From positions 124,001 through 188,000 of the forward strand of contig NZ_REFW01000002.1 in the NCBI RefSeq assembly GCF_003688855.1: a DNA stretch of 64,000 bases, in the 5' to 3' direction. Positions within the stretch are counted from its first letter, which is position 1, and every line of letters begins with the position of its first letter. Under the pieces are notes generated by a model, which saw only the letters and a program-made list of their open reading frames with translations, had not been told where the DNA came from and did no database searches. Origin of the DNA: Tessaracoccus antarcticus (GTDB lineage: Bacteria; Actinomycetota; Actinomycetes; Propionibacteriales; Propionibacteriaceae). The position numbers and the translations under genes are program-made. Below, piece after piece: positions 24,943 to 34,785 of this stretch.

Positions 24943-26405
24943 CGAAGGACTGGATGGCGACGGCGGACCGGCTGAGCGACTGGCGCTCGGCGCACGTCGT
25001 GGTGGCAGGCCTGGGGGTTTCGGGCTTCGCGGCCGCGGACGGTCTCATGTCCCTGGGCGCCAGGATCACGGTGCTCGACGAGTCCGAGGCGCACGCCGAG
25101 AAGGCCGGGCTGCTGGAGATGCTGGATGTCACGGTGCGGCTCGGTGCCGGGGCCACCGCCACGCTTCCTGACGATGTGGACCTGGTGGTCACCTCACCCG
25201 GGTGGCGGCCCACCGCGCCGCTCCTGCAGCAGGCCGCGGAGCGGGGCGTCCCCATCTGGGGAGAGACCGAACTCGCGTGGCGAATGATGCACCCCGATCG
25301 CGTCGTCCCCTGGCTGGCCGTCACCGGCACCAACGGCAAGACCACCACCACACAGATGCTCGAGTCCATGCTGCGGGCCGCCGGGCTGAAAACGGCCGCC
25401 GTCGGCAACATCGGACGGCCCATCGTCGAGGCCATCCTGGACGACACGGATTACGACGTGCTGGCCGTGGAGTTGTCGAGCTTCCAGCTGCACTGGATGC
25501 ACACCGTGGAGATGCACTCCGCCGCGGTGTTGAACCTGCACGCCGACCACCTCGAGTGGTACGACGGCGACGACGGGTACGAGCGCTACGTCGCCGACAA
25601 GGCCAAGATCTTCACAGGGGTTCGCCACGCGGCTGTGTACAACGTGGCCGAGCCCGCCACCGAGAAACTTGTGGAGGAGGCCGAGGTCACCGAGGGCGCA
25701 CGCGCCATCGGATTCACCACGGGCATCCCCAGCGTCAGCATGCTCGGCGTCGTCGACGACCTCCTCGTCGACCGCGCCTTCGTCACACAGCGCCGGGACT
25801 CCGCACTGGAGTTGGCGAAACTCTCCGACGTCACCCCGTATGCACCGCACAATGTGGAGAACGCACTGGCTGCCGCGGCACTGGCCCGCAGCTTCGGCGT
25901 CCCGGCCGCGGCGATCGCGCAGGGGCTGCGGGACCTCGAACTCGCTGGTCACCGGATCCAGAGCGTCGCCACAGGAGACGGTGTCACCTGGGTCGACGAC
26001 TCCAAGGCCACCAACCCGCACGCCGCGAACTCCGCCATGTGCGCCTTCCCATCCTTCGTGTGGATCGCTGGCGGCCAGGCGAAGGGCACCACCTTCGACG
26101 ACCTCGTGTCCGAGCACGCTGCGCAGATGCGCGGGGCCGTCGTCATCGGCGTCGACCGCGCCCTGGTGGCCGACGCACTTGCACGACACGCGCCCGAGGT
26201 CCCCGTCCACGTGCTCGAGAACACCGACAGTGGTGTCATGGATCAGGTGGTGACGCTGTGCGCGCAACTCGCACGGGACGGCGACGTGGTGCTCCTGTCC
26301 CCGGGCTGCGCCAGCCTGGACATGTTCACGGGCTACGACGACCGCGGCGACCAGTTCGCCGACGCCGTGCGCCGCCACCTCGCCACGACCGACACCGACC
26401 ACTGA
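24939..26405 (+). CDS. murD: UDP-MurNAc-L-Ala:D-Glu ligase MurD
   Basis: About 488 residues. The Rossmann-like N-terminal domain starts [16 protein letters not shown]; the ATP loop is [14 protein letters not shown] near residue 130; [13 protein letters not shown] is the C-terminal family block. The enzyme adds D-glutamate to UDP-MurNAc-L-Ala. GTG at 24939 overlaps the mraY stop; an ATG at 24954 with GAAGGA upstream is a real alternative. The open frame extends further upstream only as a shadow of mraY. Confidence 0.94.
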   Translation: MTKDWMATADRLSDWRSAHVVVAGLGVSGFAAADGLMSLGARITVLDESEAHAEKAGLLEMLDVTVRLGAGATATLPDDVDLVVTSPGWRPTAPLLQQAAERGVPIWGETELAWRMMHPDRVVPWLAVTGTNGKTTTTQMLESMLRAAGLKTAAVGNIGRPIVEAILDDTDYDVLAVELSSFQLHWMHTVEMHSAAVLNLHADHLEWYDGDDGYERYVADKAKIFTGVRHAAVYNVAEPATEKLVEEAEVTEGARAIGFTTGIPSVSMLGVVDDLLVDRAFVTQRRDSALELAKLSDVTPYAPHNVENALAAAALARSFGVPAAAIAQGLRDLELAGHRIQSVATGDGVTWVDDSKATNPHAANSAMCAFPSFVWIAGGQAKGTTFDDLVSEHAAQMRGAVVIGVDRALVADALARHAPEVPVHVLENTDSGVMDQVVTLCAQLARDGDVVLLSPGCASLDMFTGYDDRGDQFADAVRRHLATTDTDH

Positions 26406-26421
26406 GAGCGACGGGAACATC

Positions 26422-27663
26422 ATGGCCATCGCGACCGACACCGCCGCCCCACCGCGGCCCACGGAGGCTCCCACGGGGATCCGTGCCCTGGCCGCCTCGC
26501 CCATGGCTGACTTCTACCTGGTGACGTTCGCCGTCACCATCCTGTGCGCCATCGGCGGGATGATGGTGCTCTCAGCCTCCTCGGTGCTGGCCCAGGCCGA
26601 CGGTCGCTCGCCCTACTACTACGCCACCCGCCAGATGATCTTCATGGTCGTCGGGGTCGTCGCCGCAGTCGCCATCAGCCGAATCAACCCCCGCGTGCTG
26701 CAGCGGCTGGGATGGGCGGGCTGGGGTATCGCCATGGGCGGTTTGCTGCTCGTCCTGAGCCCGCTCGGCCACAGCGTGAATGGCAACCAGAACTGGATCA
26801 ACATCGGTGGCTTCACCTTCCAGCCCTCGGAGTTCGCGAAACTGGGCCTCATCATCTGGGCGGCTGCCATCTGGCACACGAAGCGCGGACGACTGCACGA
26901 GGTGCCCCAGTTGCTCATCCCCTTCGTGCCCGGCGCAGGGATCCTGCTGGCGCTGATCCTGGCAGGCAAGGACCTCGGCACGGGCATCGTCGTCGGCATC
27001 GTGATCATCGCCCTGCTGTTCTTCATCGGCACCTCGCTCAGGGTGCTCGTGCCCTCCATGATCCTGGGCGTCACGGCCATGTTGCTGCTCGTGATCGGCT
27101 CCGGCAACCGGATGGCCCGGGTCAACGTCTTCCTGGATCCGCAGTCCAACACCGACCTCTCGTCGCAGCCCATGGCCGCCGTCTACGCGCTGGCCTCCGG
27201 TGGCTGGTGGGGTCTCGGGCTCGGCGCCAGCAAGCAGAAGTGGGGAGGGCTGAAGGACGCCGCCCACACCGACTTCATCTTCGCCGTCATCGGGGAGGAG
27301 TTGGGGCTCTTCGGCGTCCTGGTGGTCATCGCCATGTTCGCCCTCCTGGCACGGGCCGGGTTCTCCATTGCCCTGCGCTCCGACAAGATCTTCAACCGCA
27401 TCGTCGCCTCGGGCATCACTGCCTGGCTGCTGGTGCAGGGCCTCATCAACATCATGGTGGTCATGCACCTGCTGCCGGTGCTGGGAATTCCGCTGCCGTT
27501 CGTCTCCTCGGGCGGCTCGGCGCTCCTGGCGAACCTTCTGGCCGTGGGTGTGCTGCTCGCCTGTGCCCGCGACACCCCCGATGCCCGACGCCACCTGGCG
27601 TCGAGGAAACGCGTCGCCCGCCCCCGCATGACAAGCATTCTCGCGGCCGGCCGGGCCCGATGA
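26422..27663 (+). CDS. ftsW: Septal peptidoglycan glycosyltransferase FtsW
   Basis: A 413-residue SEDS-family protein with about ten transmembrane helices. Hallmarks are GGFTFQPSEFAKL, SQPMAAVYALASGGWWG, HTDFIFAVIGEELG and GIPLPFVSSGGSALL near the C-terminus. FtsW polymerises lipid II with FtsI. The murG ATG overlaps its stop. Confidence 0.95.
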   Translation: MAIATDTAAPPRPTEAPTGIRALAASPMADFYLVTFAVTILCAIGGMMVLSASSVLAQADGRSPYYYATRQMIFMVVGVVAAVAISRINPRVLQRLGWAGWGIAMGGLLLVLSPLGHSVNGNQNWINIGGFTFQPSEFAKLGLIIWAAAIWHTKRGRLHEVPQLLIPFVPGAGILLALILAGKDLGTGIVVGIVIIALLFFIGTSLRVLVPSMILGVTAMLLLVIGSGNRMARVNVFLDPQSNTDLSSQPMAAVYALASGGWWGLGLGASKQKWGGLKDAAHTDFIFAVIGEELGLFGVLVVIAMFALLARAGFSIALRSDKIFNRIVASGITAWLLVQGLINIMVVMHLLPVLGIPLPFVSSGGSALLANLLAVGVLLACARDTPDARRHLASRKRVARPRMTSILAAGRAR

Positions 27664-28754
27664 CCAGCGTGGTGCTGGCCGGTGGCGGAACAGCCGGTCA
27701 CACGTCGCCCCTCATCGCCACGGCCCAGGCGCTGCAGTCGCTGCGGCCCGGCATCGACCTGGTGTGCGTCGGCACGTCCCGAGGTTTGGAGACCCGTGTC
27801 ATCCCGGCAGCCGGGCTCCGGTTGGAGCTCATCACCCCGGTGCCGATGCCGCGCCGACCCAATCTGGACCTTGTGAAGCTGCCGTGGCGGCTGGCAAAGG
27901 CGGTGGGGGAGTCCCGCCGGATCCTGCGCAGCGCAGGCGCGGATGCACTCATCGGGTTCGGGGGATACGTCTCGATCCCCGCCTATCTGGCGGCCCGCAC
28001 CCTCGGGGTGCCGGTGGTGATCCACGAGGCGAACAAACTGCCGGGCATTGCCAACCGGATCGGTGCACGGTTCGCCGCGTTCGTGGCCACCACCTTCGCC
28101 GAGACCGAATTGCCGAACTCCCACCTGCTCGGCATGCCCATGTCCGACGCCATCACCCGCCCCACCCTGGGCAGGGCCGAGGCGCGCGCACGGTTCGGCC
28201 TCGACGCCGACGCACCCGTGCTGCTCGTGAGCGGTGGCTCACAGGGCGCCCGGAGCATCAACGAGGCCACCCGCGCCGCCGCTGACGACCTCATGGCCGC
28301 CGGCATCCAGGTGCTCCACGTCCTTGGACCCAAGAATTTCACGCACGACGACGTCGCCCGCAGCCATCCCAGCGGCGGCCGTTACGAGCCGGTGGCGTTC
28401 GTCGAGCAGATGGCCGACGCCTACATTGCCGCGGACATGATGGTGGCCCGCGGGGGTGCGGCAACGGTGATGGAGACCGCCGTGAGTGGTCTCCCGGTGG
28501 TGTTCGTCCCCCTGCCGTGGGGCAACGGCGAGCAGGAGAAGAATGCAGCCGACCTCGTCGCCGCCGGTGCGGGCCTGCTGCTGCAGGACGACGCCTTGGA
28601 TGGTCGTACACTGTGCTCGGTGGTGTTGCCACGGATCTCCGATCCGTCGGTGCTGCGGGGAATGTCTCAGAAGGCACGCACGCAGTACCCGCGCGATGCG
28701 GCTGAAGCCCTCGCCCGCGCGACCGTCACCGTGATCGAAGCGAAGGACTCCTGA
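27660..28754 (+). CDS. murG: Lipid II synthase MurG (GlcNAc transferase)
   Basis: A 364-residue GT28 glycosyltransferase that converts lipid I to lipid II at the membrane. The N-terminal GGGTAGHTSP loop, IGFGGYVSIPAY, the SGGSQGARSIN loop and the donor-binding VARGGAATVME with PLPWGNGEQEKNA are all visible. Start is the ATG at 27660 that overlaps the ftsW stop. Confidence 0.96.
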   Translation: MTSVVLAGGGTAGHTSPLIATAQALQSLRPGIDLVCVGTSRGLETRVIPAAGLRLELITPVPMPRRPNLDLVKLPWRLAKAVGESRRILRSAGADALIGFGGYVSIPAYLAARTLGVPVVIHEANKLPGIANRIGARFAAFVATTFAETELPNSHLLGMPMSDAITRPTLGRAEARARFGLDADAPVLLVSGGSQGARSINEATRAAADDLMAAGIQVLHVLGPKNFTHDDVARSHPSGGRYEPVAFVEQMADAYIAADMMVARGGAATVMETAVSGLPVVFVPLPWGNGEQEKNAADLVAAGAGLLLQDDALDGRTLCSVVLPRISDPSVLRGMSQKARTQYPRDAAEALARATVTVIEAKDS

Positions 28755-28755
28755 C

Positions 28756-30207
28756 TTGACTCTCCTGAACCCCATCGACGTTCTGCCTGCGCGCACCGTC
28801 GGCCCCGTGCACTTCATCGCTGCCGGCGGCTCCGGCATGAGCGGCATCGCCCGCCTGTACGCCGAACTCGGCATCGAGACCTCGGGCTCGGACCAGAGCG
28901 ATTCCACGGCCCTGCAGTCACTCACCCGCGTCGGCGTGACGACGCACGTGGGTCACGACCCGGCCAACCTCGGGAACGCCGCCACAGTCGTCATTTCCTC
29001 CGCCATCCGCACCACCAACGTCGAACTCGTCGAAGCGCGCAGGCGTGGTCTCCGGATCTGGCACCGGTCGGCCGCGCTGGCCGCGCTGATGAGCGGCAAG
29101 CGAGCCGTCTCCATCGCCGGCACCCACGGCAAGACCACCACCACGGCCATGACCTCGGTGATGCTGGCTGAGGTGGGCGCCGATCCCAGCTATGTCATCG
29201 GGGGACCACTGTCCACGACAGGGGTCAGCTCCGCCATCGGCGACGGCGACGCGTTCGTGGTGGAGGCGGACGAGTCCGACGGCTCCTTCCTCCAGTACCC
29301 CACCGAGATCGCCGTCATCACCAACGTCGGCGCCGACCACCTCGTGAACTGGGGCACACCCGAGGCCTACGCCGACGGGTTCCGTGCGTTCGCCACCCGG
29401 CCCCATGTCCGTCACGTCGTGATCAACATCGACGATCCGGGTGCCCGCGTGATCGCCGGCCAGATTGCCGACGACGTGCCACACCTCATCACCTACGGCG
29501 AATCAGCCGACGCGGACGTGCGCATCACGGATGTACGGGCCGCGGGCAATGGGGTCACGGCCACGCTCACGTACGGGGACGATCACGGCCCCATCACGCT
29601 GCAGGTGCCCGGCAACCACAACCTTGCCAACGCCTCCGCCGCCTACGCCGTGGGACGTCTGCTCGGCTACAGCCACGACACCTGCATCATGGGCCTCTCG
29701 CGCTACGAGGGCACGCTGCGAAGGTTCCAACTCATCACCGACACCGCCGGGATCCGCGTTTTCGACGACTACGCCCACCACCCCACGGAGATCCGGGCCG
29801 CCCTGACGGCGGCCCGCCGCGCCACCGAGGCGGGCAACGAGGCCACGGGGCTCCCCGGCCGCCTCATCGCCTGCTTCCAGCCGCACCTGTACTCCCGCAC
29901 CGTCGACTTCTCCGACGAGTTCGGCGAGGTCATGACGCTGGCGGACATCGCCGTGATCAACGACATCTGCGGTTCGCGGGAGGATCCCATCCCCGGTGTC
30001 ACCGGTCAGATGGTGGTGGATGCCGCCAAGCGGCACGGCGCCAAGGACGTGGTCTACGTGGTCGACAAGTACGACCTGCCCGAGGCGTTGAACGACATCG
30101 CGAAGCCCGGGGACCTCATCATCACGCTGGGCTGCGGGGACGTCACGATCGTCGGGCCCCTGCTGGCTCCTCTCCTGGCGCAGCGGCCGGAGGCCCGAGG
30201 CGCTTGA
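28756..30207 (+). CDS. murC: UDP-MurNAc:L-Ala ligase MurC
   Basis: A 483-residue Mur ligase, the first amino acid-adding enzyme of the pathway although late in the gene order. Blocks: FIAAGGSGMSGIARLY at the N-terminus, ATP loop AGTHGKTTTTAM near residue 122, EADESDGSFL, and FDDYAHHPTEIRA. TTG start one base after the murG stop with GAAGGA upstream. The ftsQ TTG overlaps its stop. Confidence 0.95.
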   Translation: MTLLNPIDVLPARTVGPVHFIAAGGSGMSGIARLYAELGIETSGSDQSDSTALQSLTRVGVTTHVGHDPANLGNAATVVISSAIRTTNVELVEARRRGLRIWHRSAALAALMSGKRAVSIAGTHGKTTTTAMTSVMLAEVGADPSYVIGGPLSTTGVSSAIGDGDAFVVEADESDGSFLQYPTEIAVITNVGADHLVNWGTPEAYADGFRAFATRPHVRHVVINIDDPGARVIAGQIADDVPHLITYGESADADVRITDVRAAGNGVTATLTYGDDHGPITLQVPGNHNLANASAAYAVGRLLGYSHDTCIMGLSRYEGTLRRFQLITDTAGIRVFDDYAHHPTEIRAALTAARRATEAGNEATGLPGRLIACFQPHLYSRTVDFSDEFGEVMTLADIAVINDICGSREDPIPGVTGQMVVDAAKRHGAKDVVYVVDKYDLPEALNDIAKPGDLIITLGCGDVTIVGPLLAPLLAQRPEARGA

Positions 30208-30932
30208 GCACCACCAGTCCGGGAGAGTTCGCAGCGGCCCTGCAGGAGAAGAAGCTGCGTGACCGACGGCGTCAGCTGATCCGGTGGGGCGTGGGAGCCG
30301 GGACTCTGCTGCTGGCCGCATTCCTCGTGTGGCTCCTCGGGTTCTCACCCGCCTTCCGGGTGCACTCCGTCACCGTGTCGGGAACGTCCCTGCTGCGCGT
30401 CGACGACGTCACCGCTGCCGCCGTGGTGCCAATGGACACCCCGATCCTCGCCCTGGACACGGGTGCCATCGCCGCCCGTGTCAGGAAACTCCCCGCCGTG
30501 CGCTCCGTCGAGGTGACGCGCGACCTCCCCACGACCGTGGCCATATCCGTCGTGGAGCGCGCAGTGGCCTACCAGAGGGTGGAGGGGGAATCGTTCGAGT
30601 CCGTGGATGCCGACGGTGTGGTGTTCGCCACCTCCAGTAGCCGCTCGAAGGGTGCGATGCTGGCGGTCACGGCCGGCAAGGACACGCGGCTGCTGCGCGA
30701 TGTCGCCACGGTGGTCAGCCATATACCCCTGGCGCTGCTCCCCAACGTCGAAAAGGTCCAGGCGCAGGCCGTGGACCGCATCACCCTCCAGCTCGATGAC
30801 GGTGACCTGGTGGTGTGGGGGAGCGCTGAGCAGTCGCAGTTGAAGGCGGATGTCCTGCTGGCGCTCCGGTTGCAGGTGGAGGACGCGACGCTCTACGACG
30901 TGTCGGCTCCCAGCTACCCGACCACCAAGTAG
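30204..30932 (+). CDS. ftsQ: Cell division protein FtsQ/DivIB
   Basis: A 242-residue bitopic protein: cytoplasmic residues 1-30 with many basic residues, a transmembrane helix at about 34-52, then a POTRA domain beginning FRVHSVTVSGTSLLRVDDV and a C-terminal beta domain. Size, topology and position between murC and ftsZ identify it. TTG start overlaps the murC stop, with GGAGG ten bases upstream. Confidence 0.92.
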   Translation: MSTTSPGEFAAALQEKKLRDRRRQLIRWGVGAGTLLLAAFLVWLLGFSPAFRVHSVTVSGTSLLRVDDVTAAAVVPMDTPILALDTGAIAARVRKLPAVRSVEVTRDLPTTVAISVVERAVAYQRVEGESFESVDADGVVFATSSSRSKGAMLAVTAGKDTRLLRDVATVVSHIPLALLPNVEKVQAQAVDRITLQLDDGDLVVWGSAEQSQLKADVLLALRLQVEDATLYDVSAPSYPTTK

Positions 30933-30999
30933 CGGGGCGCCCGGCCGGGCCAACCCTGAAGTTGCACTTGAGGTGATGTCGGGGGGTTGGGGGTGTGCG

Positions 31000-31030
31000 T
31001 TGGACTGGCACGCATCAGGCCCCCTAGCCT
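31000..31030 (+). promoter_or_regulatory. Probable ftsZ promoter
   Basis: TTGGAC (31000-31005) and TAGCCT (31025-31030), 19-base spacer, in the 143-base gap between ftsQ and ftsZ. Start predicted near 31037, giving a leader of about 40 bases with an AGGGCAGG ribosome site. A separate ftsZ promoter is common in actinobacteria. Confidence 0.5.
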
Positions 31031-31075
31031 TCAGTAGCAAGAGACTGGGCGATCCGACAGAACAGTAGGGCAGGC

Positions 31076-32239
31076 ATGGCAAGCGCATCACAGAACTACC
31101 TCGCAGTGATCAAGGTTGTCGGTGTCGGTGGTGGCGGCGTCAATGCCGTCAACAGGATGATCGAGGCCGGTCTTCGCGGCGTCGAGTTCATCGCCATCAA
31201 CACCGATGCGCAGGCGCTGCTCATGAGCGACGCCGACGTCAAGCTCGACATCGGGCGTGAACTGACCCGCGGGCTCGGCGCAGGCGCCGACCCGGCCAAG
31301 GGCCAGCAGGCAGCCGAGGACCACGCAGACGAGATCGAGGAGGCGCTCAAGGGCGCCGACATGGTCTTCGTGACGGCGGGCGAAGGCGGAGGCACCGGAA
31401 CGGGTGCTGCACCCATCGTCGCCAAGGTCGCCCGCTCCCTCGGTGCGTTGACCATCGGCGTGGTGACGCGTCCGTTCTCCTTCGAGGGACGACGCCGCTC
31501 CAACCAGGCGGAAGCCGGCATCGATGCGCTGCGCGAGGAGGTGGACACCCTCATCGTCATCCCCAACGACAAGCTGTTGCAGATGACTGACCACACGGTG
31601 GCCATCCTTGACGCCTTCAAACAGGCCGACCAGGTGCTGATGCAGGGCGTCTCCGGCATCACGGACCTGATCACCACCCCGGGCCTCATCAACCTGGACT
31701 TCGCGGACGTGAAGTCCATCATGAGCCAGGCCGGCTCCGCGCTCATGGGCATCGGCTCCGCCCGCGGCGAGGACCGCGCCCGTGCCGCAGCCGAGATGGC
31801 CATCTCGTCCCCGTTGCTGGAAGCCAGCATCGACGGCGCACACGGCGTCCTGCTGTCGGTGGCCGGTGGCAGTGACCTCGGACTCTTCGAGGTGTCGGCT
31901 GCTGCTCAGCTCATCGAAGAGGCCGCACACGACGAGGCCAACATCATCTTCGGTACGATCATCGATGACTCCCTGGGCGACGAAGTCCGGATCACGGTGA
32001 TCGCCGCAGGTTTTGACGGCGGAATGCCGCAGAAGCGCACGACCCGGCCCGATTCGGCGCGCCCGCCGCAGAACCGGCCGTCGCCCCAGCAGAACCCGTA
32101 TGGCAGCAACTCGCCGTCGGCGCCCCACGCCAACCCGATGCCGTCGCAGCGCGTCGAGTACCAGAACACGGCGCCGCGTCCCGCTGCGCCGCGGCCGGCC
32201 GACGACGACGAACTGGATGTGCCCGACTTCATGAAGTGA
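31076..32239 (+). CDS. ftsZ: Cell division GTPase FtsZ
   Basis: A 387-residue tubulin homologue that forms the Z ring. The first residues lead into [15 protein letters not shown]; the tubulin signature is [13 protein letters not shown] and the T7 loop [11 protein letters not shown] is intact. A disordered Pro/Gln-rich linker from about residue 320 ends in the conserved C-terminal peptide [11 protein letters not shown], which docks SepF and other partners. An own promoter lies upstream and a terminator follows. Confidence 0.98.
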   Translation: MASASQNYLAVIKVVGVGGGGVNAVNRMIEAGLRGVEFIAINTDAQALLMSDADVKLDIGRELTRGLGAGADPAKGQQAAEDHADEIEEALKGADMVFVTAGEGGGTGTGAAPIVAKVARSLGALTIGVVTRPFSFEGRRRSNQAEAGIDALREEVDTLIVIPNDKLLQMTDHTVAILDAFKQADQVLMQGVSGITDLITTPGLINLDFADVKSIMSQAGSALMGIGSARGEDRARAAAEMAISSPLLEASIDGAHGVLLSVAGGSDLGLFEVSAAAQLIEEAAHDEANIIFGTIIDDSLGDEVRITVIAAGFDGGMPQKRTTRPDSARPPQNRPSPQQNPYGSNSPSAPHANPMPSQRVEYQNTAPRPAAPRPADDDELDVPDFMK

Positions 32240-32267
32240 TCCCCACGGGGTCACCAGAGGTCACGAA

Positions 32268-32308
32268 GCGATGCAAGGGCGGCAACCGCCCTCGCATCGC
32301 TGTCTTTT
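32268..32308 (+). terminator. Terminator after ftsZ
   Basis: GCGATGC (32268-32274) pairs with GCATCGC (32294-32300), and inside it GGGCGG pairs with CCGCCC around a short loop; TGTCTTTT follows. This closes the main dcw operon. Confidence 0.8.
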
Positions 32309-32394
32309 CTGAGCGTGTCAACCGTGGCTGCAACGCATGCGGGCATCGGGCAGGATAGGGTTCCACGGGTAGGCACGGACATGAGGAGATCACT

Positions 32395-32874
32395 GTGGGC
32401 GTACGAAAGCTGGCCGAATGGATGGGCCTGGTGGAGGACAGCCGGTACACGGACCCGTCCGAGGAAGTCTCAGCCGAGCTCACCGAGGATGTCTACGTCG
32501 ATGAAGAACCCGAGGAGTTGGTGAGCCGAGTGTCGAAGTTGCCACAACAGCGACCCCATGTCAGCGTTGCGACGACCGAGCCCGAGGTGGCCGACATCAG
32601 CCGCATCGTCAGCGTGCGTCCCCGGTCCTACAACGAGGCCCGGGCCATCGGTGAGAACTTCCGCGACGGCATTCCGGTCATCATGAACCTCTCCGACATG
32701 GAGTCCGGCGAGGACAAGCGACTCGTCGACTTTGCCGCCGGCCTGATCTTCGGCATGCGAGGCAACATCGAGCGCGTCTCCAGCCAGGTGTTCCTGCTGT
32801 GCCCGCAGAATCTGGTGGTGGGCCCCGAGGACAAGGAACGTCTCGCCACGGGTGGCTTCTTCAACCAGAGCTGA
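32395..32874 (+). CDS. sepF: Cell division protein SepF
   Basis: A 159-residue protein. The N-terminal amphipathic segment VRKLAEWMGLVED binds membrane, and the C-terminal SepF fold begins near ARAIGENFRDGIPVIMNL and includes RLVDFAAGLIFGMRG. SepF anchors FtsZ in bacteria without FtsA. GTG start with GAGGAG upstream; a TAGGGT -10 lies at 32356-32361. It directly follows the ftsZ terminator; the pgeF and yggS genes often found here are absent. Confidence 0.93.
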   Translation: MGVRKLAEWMGLVEDSRYTDPSEEVSAELTEDVYVDEEPEELVSRVSKLPQQRPHVSVATTEPEVADISRIVSVRPRSYNEARAIGENFRDGIPVIMNLSDMESGEDKRLVDFAAGLIFGMRGNIERVSSQVFLLCPQNLVVGPEDKERLATGGFFNQS

Positions 32875-32877
32875 CGC

Positions 32878-33162
32878 GTGATCGGGTTCCTGCTCTTCCT
32901 CCTGCTGCGCCTGTACCTCCTGGTGCTGTTCGGCAGGATCGTGCTGTCGTGGGTGCCGTCCTTTGCACCCGGATGGCAGCCGCGGGGACCTGTACTGGTG
33001 GTCACGGAAGGCATCTACTGGGCGACGGACCCCCCGCTCACGTGGTTGAGACGTGTCTTCCGCCCCGTCCGCCTTGGTGGCGTCGCACTCGACCTCAGCG
33101 TCATGCTGCTGTTTCTGGGAGTGCAACTGGCAGCCAGCATGGCTCGCCTCCTCCCCGTCTGA
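32878..33162 (+). CDS. YggT family membrane protein
   Basis: A 94-residue protein with two hydrophobic helices (about residues 2-24 and 68-88) and the YggT-type segment ILSWVPSFAPGW between them, followed by TDPPLTWLRRVFRPVRLG. The family is linked to cell division or chromosome/membrane functions by gene context, without a defined activity. GTG start three bases after the sepF stop. Confidence 0.88.
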   Translation: MIGFLLFLLLRLYLLVLFGRIVLSWVPSFAPGWQPRGPVLVVTEGIYWATDPPLTWLRRVFRPVRLGGVALDLSVMLLFLGVQLAASMARLLPV

Positions 33163-33212
33163 TCCGCCCGGTTTCTCAGCGACTCAGCGATCACTGCACG
33201 CCCTGACTGCGT

Positions 33213-33218
33213 TAGAGT
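33213..33218 (+). promoter_or_regulatory. Probable divIVA -10 element
   Basis: TAGAGT upstream of divIVA; predicted start near 33225 gives a leader of about 50 bases. No convincing -35 was found. Confidence 0.4.
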
Positions 33219-33276
33219 AATGTCGAATGTGTGCCCCCGGGGCTCCACGCCCCTCCACCCAGCAATGGAGTAGAAG

Positions 33277-34239
33277 ATGAGCCTTACCCTCGAAGAGGTC
33301 CGCCGCGTCAGATTCCGCATGGCCAAGCGCAATGTCAGCGGGTACGAGGTCGGCGACGTCGACACGTTCATCGACAAGGTGGAGGAGTCCTTCTCCCAGT
33401 TCGAGAACGAACGCGAACTTCTGCGCCGCGAGGCTGACTCTGCACGCAACGCAGGGGATGCCGCCGTGCAGGGCGGCGACGTCGAGGCACTGTCGGCCAA
33501 GGAGGCCGAGATCGCGGAGCTCCGCGCCGAACTCGACCGCGTCAAGGGTGAGGCGGCTGCCTCACCTTCCGCGTCCGGCGACGACCAGGCCGATGAGCGC
33601 ACCCAGCGCCTCGCAACGCAGAACGAGCAGCTGGAAGCGCAGAATGATGGACTGCGCGCCGAACTCGCCCGCGTGCGTGCTGAGCTCGACGAGGTCCGCA
33701 CCCAGCGCATCAGCGAGGTCGCCGGACAGGTGCAGACCATCAAGGTCGGTACCCGCGACGACGCCAGCCCGGCGGTCATCCGCCTCGTGCAGCTCGCCAC
33801 CGAGCAGGCCGAACAACTCGTCGAAGAGGCCGAGGCCGAGGCGAAGCGAAAGATCGAGGACGCCAAGCAGCAGTCCTACGAAATCACCACGGATGCCCGC
33901 ACCAAGGCGGAGCGCGTCGAGTCCGAGGCCCGTGTCAATGCCGAGCAGATGACCCGGGAGGCCGACTCGCGCGCCCACAACGTGGACGCCGAGGCCACCC
34001 AGCGTCGCACCGAATTGTTCTCTGACCTGGAGCGCGAGCAGAGCGAGCTGACCACCAAGGTCGGGGCGCTGCGGAGCTTTGAGAGTACCTACCGCGCCAA
34101 CCTCAAGGGCTACCTCAGCCGGCACCTCGCCGTGCTCGACGAGGACCTCCCCGAACCGGCAGATGCGCCGGAACTTGCGCAGCGTCGCGAGTCCGACACG
34201 CCCCGCCTGGATGCTCTGGCACAGGGCCACGACGCCTGA
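33277..34239 (+). CDS. divIVA: DivIVA/Wag31 polar growth and division protein
   Basis: A 320-residue coiled-coil protein. The N-terminal DivIVA domain starts MSLTLEEVRRVRFRMAKR and contains GYEVGDVDTFIDKVEE, which senses membrane curvature; two long coiled-coil stretches (about residues 35-150 and 165-285) follow. In actinobacteria this protein marks cell poles and directs wall growth. It ends the dcw region and is followed by a terminator. Confidence 0.92.
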   Translation: MSLTLEEVRRVRFRMAKRNVSGYEVGDVDTFIDKVEESFSQFENERELLRREADSARNAGDAAVQGGDVEALSAKEAEIAELRAELDRVKGEAAASPSASGDDQADERTQRLATQNEQLEAQNDGLRAELARVRAELDEVRTQRISEVAGQVQTIKVGTRDDASPAVIRLVQLATEQAEQLVEEAEAEAKRKIEDAKQQSYEITTDARTKAERVESEARVNAEQMTREADSRAHNVDAEATQRRTELFSDLEREQSELTTKVGALRSFESTYRANLKGYLSRHLAVLDEDLPEPADAPELAQRRESDTPRLDALAQGHDA

Positions 34240-34258
34240 TCAACACCCCTTTCCAGAA

Positions 34259-34293
34259 GCTGGCCGGTCCCTCCGGGGGCCGGCCAGCGTCTT
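34259..34293 (+). terminator. Terminator after divIVA
   Basis: GCTGGCCGG (34259-34267) pairs with CCGGCCAGC (34280-34288), loop of 12, then GTCTT. It ends just before a new promoter. Confidence 0.75.
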
Positions 34294-34296
34294 CAA

Positions 34297-34324
34297 TTGA
34301 CTTGCCGCCGCTGGGGTGTATTCT
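34297..34324 (+). promoter_or_regulatory. Promoter of the dksA-like/lspA/rluD operon
   Basis: TTGACT (34297-34302) and TATTCT (34319-34324) with a 16-base spacer: close to the housekeeping sigma consensus. Predicted start near 34331. Confidence 0.7.
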
Positions 34325-34356
34325 CTGCGGACACTCATGAGCCAGAAAGACCCATC

Positions 34357-34785
34357 ATGCCCACGAAGAAAGCAGTACCCACCGCGCCGAGCGTTGACCT
34401 CCCGGTCCGTGACGGGGAAGATCCGTGGACCTCTGAGGAGGTCGTCGAGCAGCGCACCGCGCTGGCCGAGGAACTGGAGCGACTCGAGAAGAAGATCGCA
34501 GCCAGCGAGCAAGAGCTGAGCGACATGCTGAAGGGTGGCACCGACGGTGCCGGCAGGGACCCGGCCGACCTTGGCTCCAGCAACTTCGAGCGTGACCAGG
34601 AGGTCGCGTTGGCCCAGAACGCCCGCGAGATGGCCGACCAGGCCCGGCTCGCGCTCCACCTCTTCGACGATGGCAACTACGGTCTGTGCGAGGTGTGCGG
34701 CAACCCCATCGGCAAGGGTCGGCTGCAGGTGTTCCCGCGTGCGACGCTGTGTGTCACCTGCAAGCAGCGAGAGGAACGACGCTGA
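34357..34785 (+). CDS. TraR/DksA C4-type zinc finger protein
   Basis: A 142-residue protein: N-terminal helical hairpin with coiled-coil pattern (about residues 25-65) and a C-terminal zinc finger CEVCGN...CVTC. In the DksA/TraR family these bind the RNA polymerase secondary channel; actinobacterial members (RbpX/CarD-unrelated, 'DksA-like') are less studied. ATG at 34357 is preferred; the frame is open 60 bases upstream but that includes the promoter. Its stop overlaps the probable lspA start. Confidence 0.88.
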   Translation: MPTKKAVPTAPSVDLPVRDGEDPWTSEEVVEQRTALAEELERLEKKIAASEQELSDMLKGGTDGAGRDPADLGSSNFERDQEVALAQNAREMADQARLALHLFDDGNYGLCEVCGNPIGKGRLQVFPRATLCVTCKQREERR

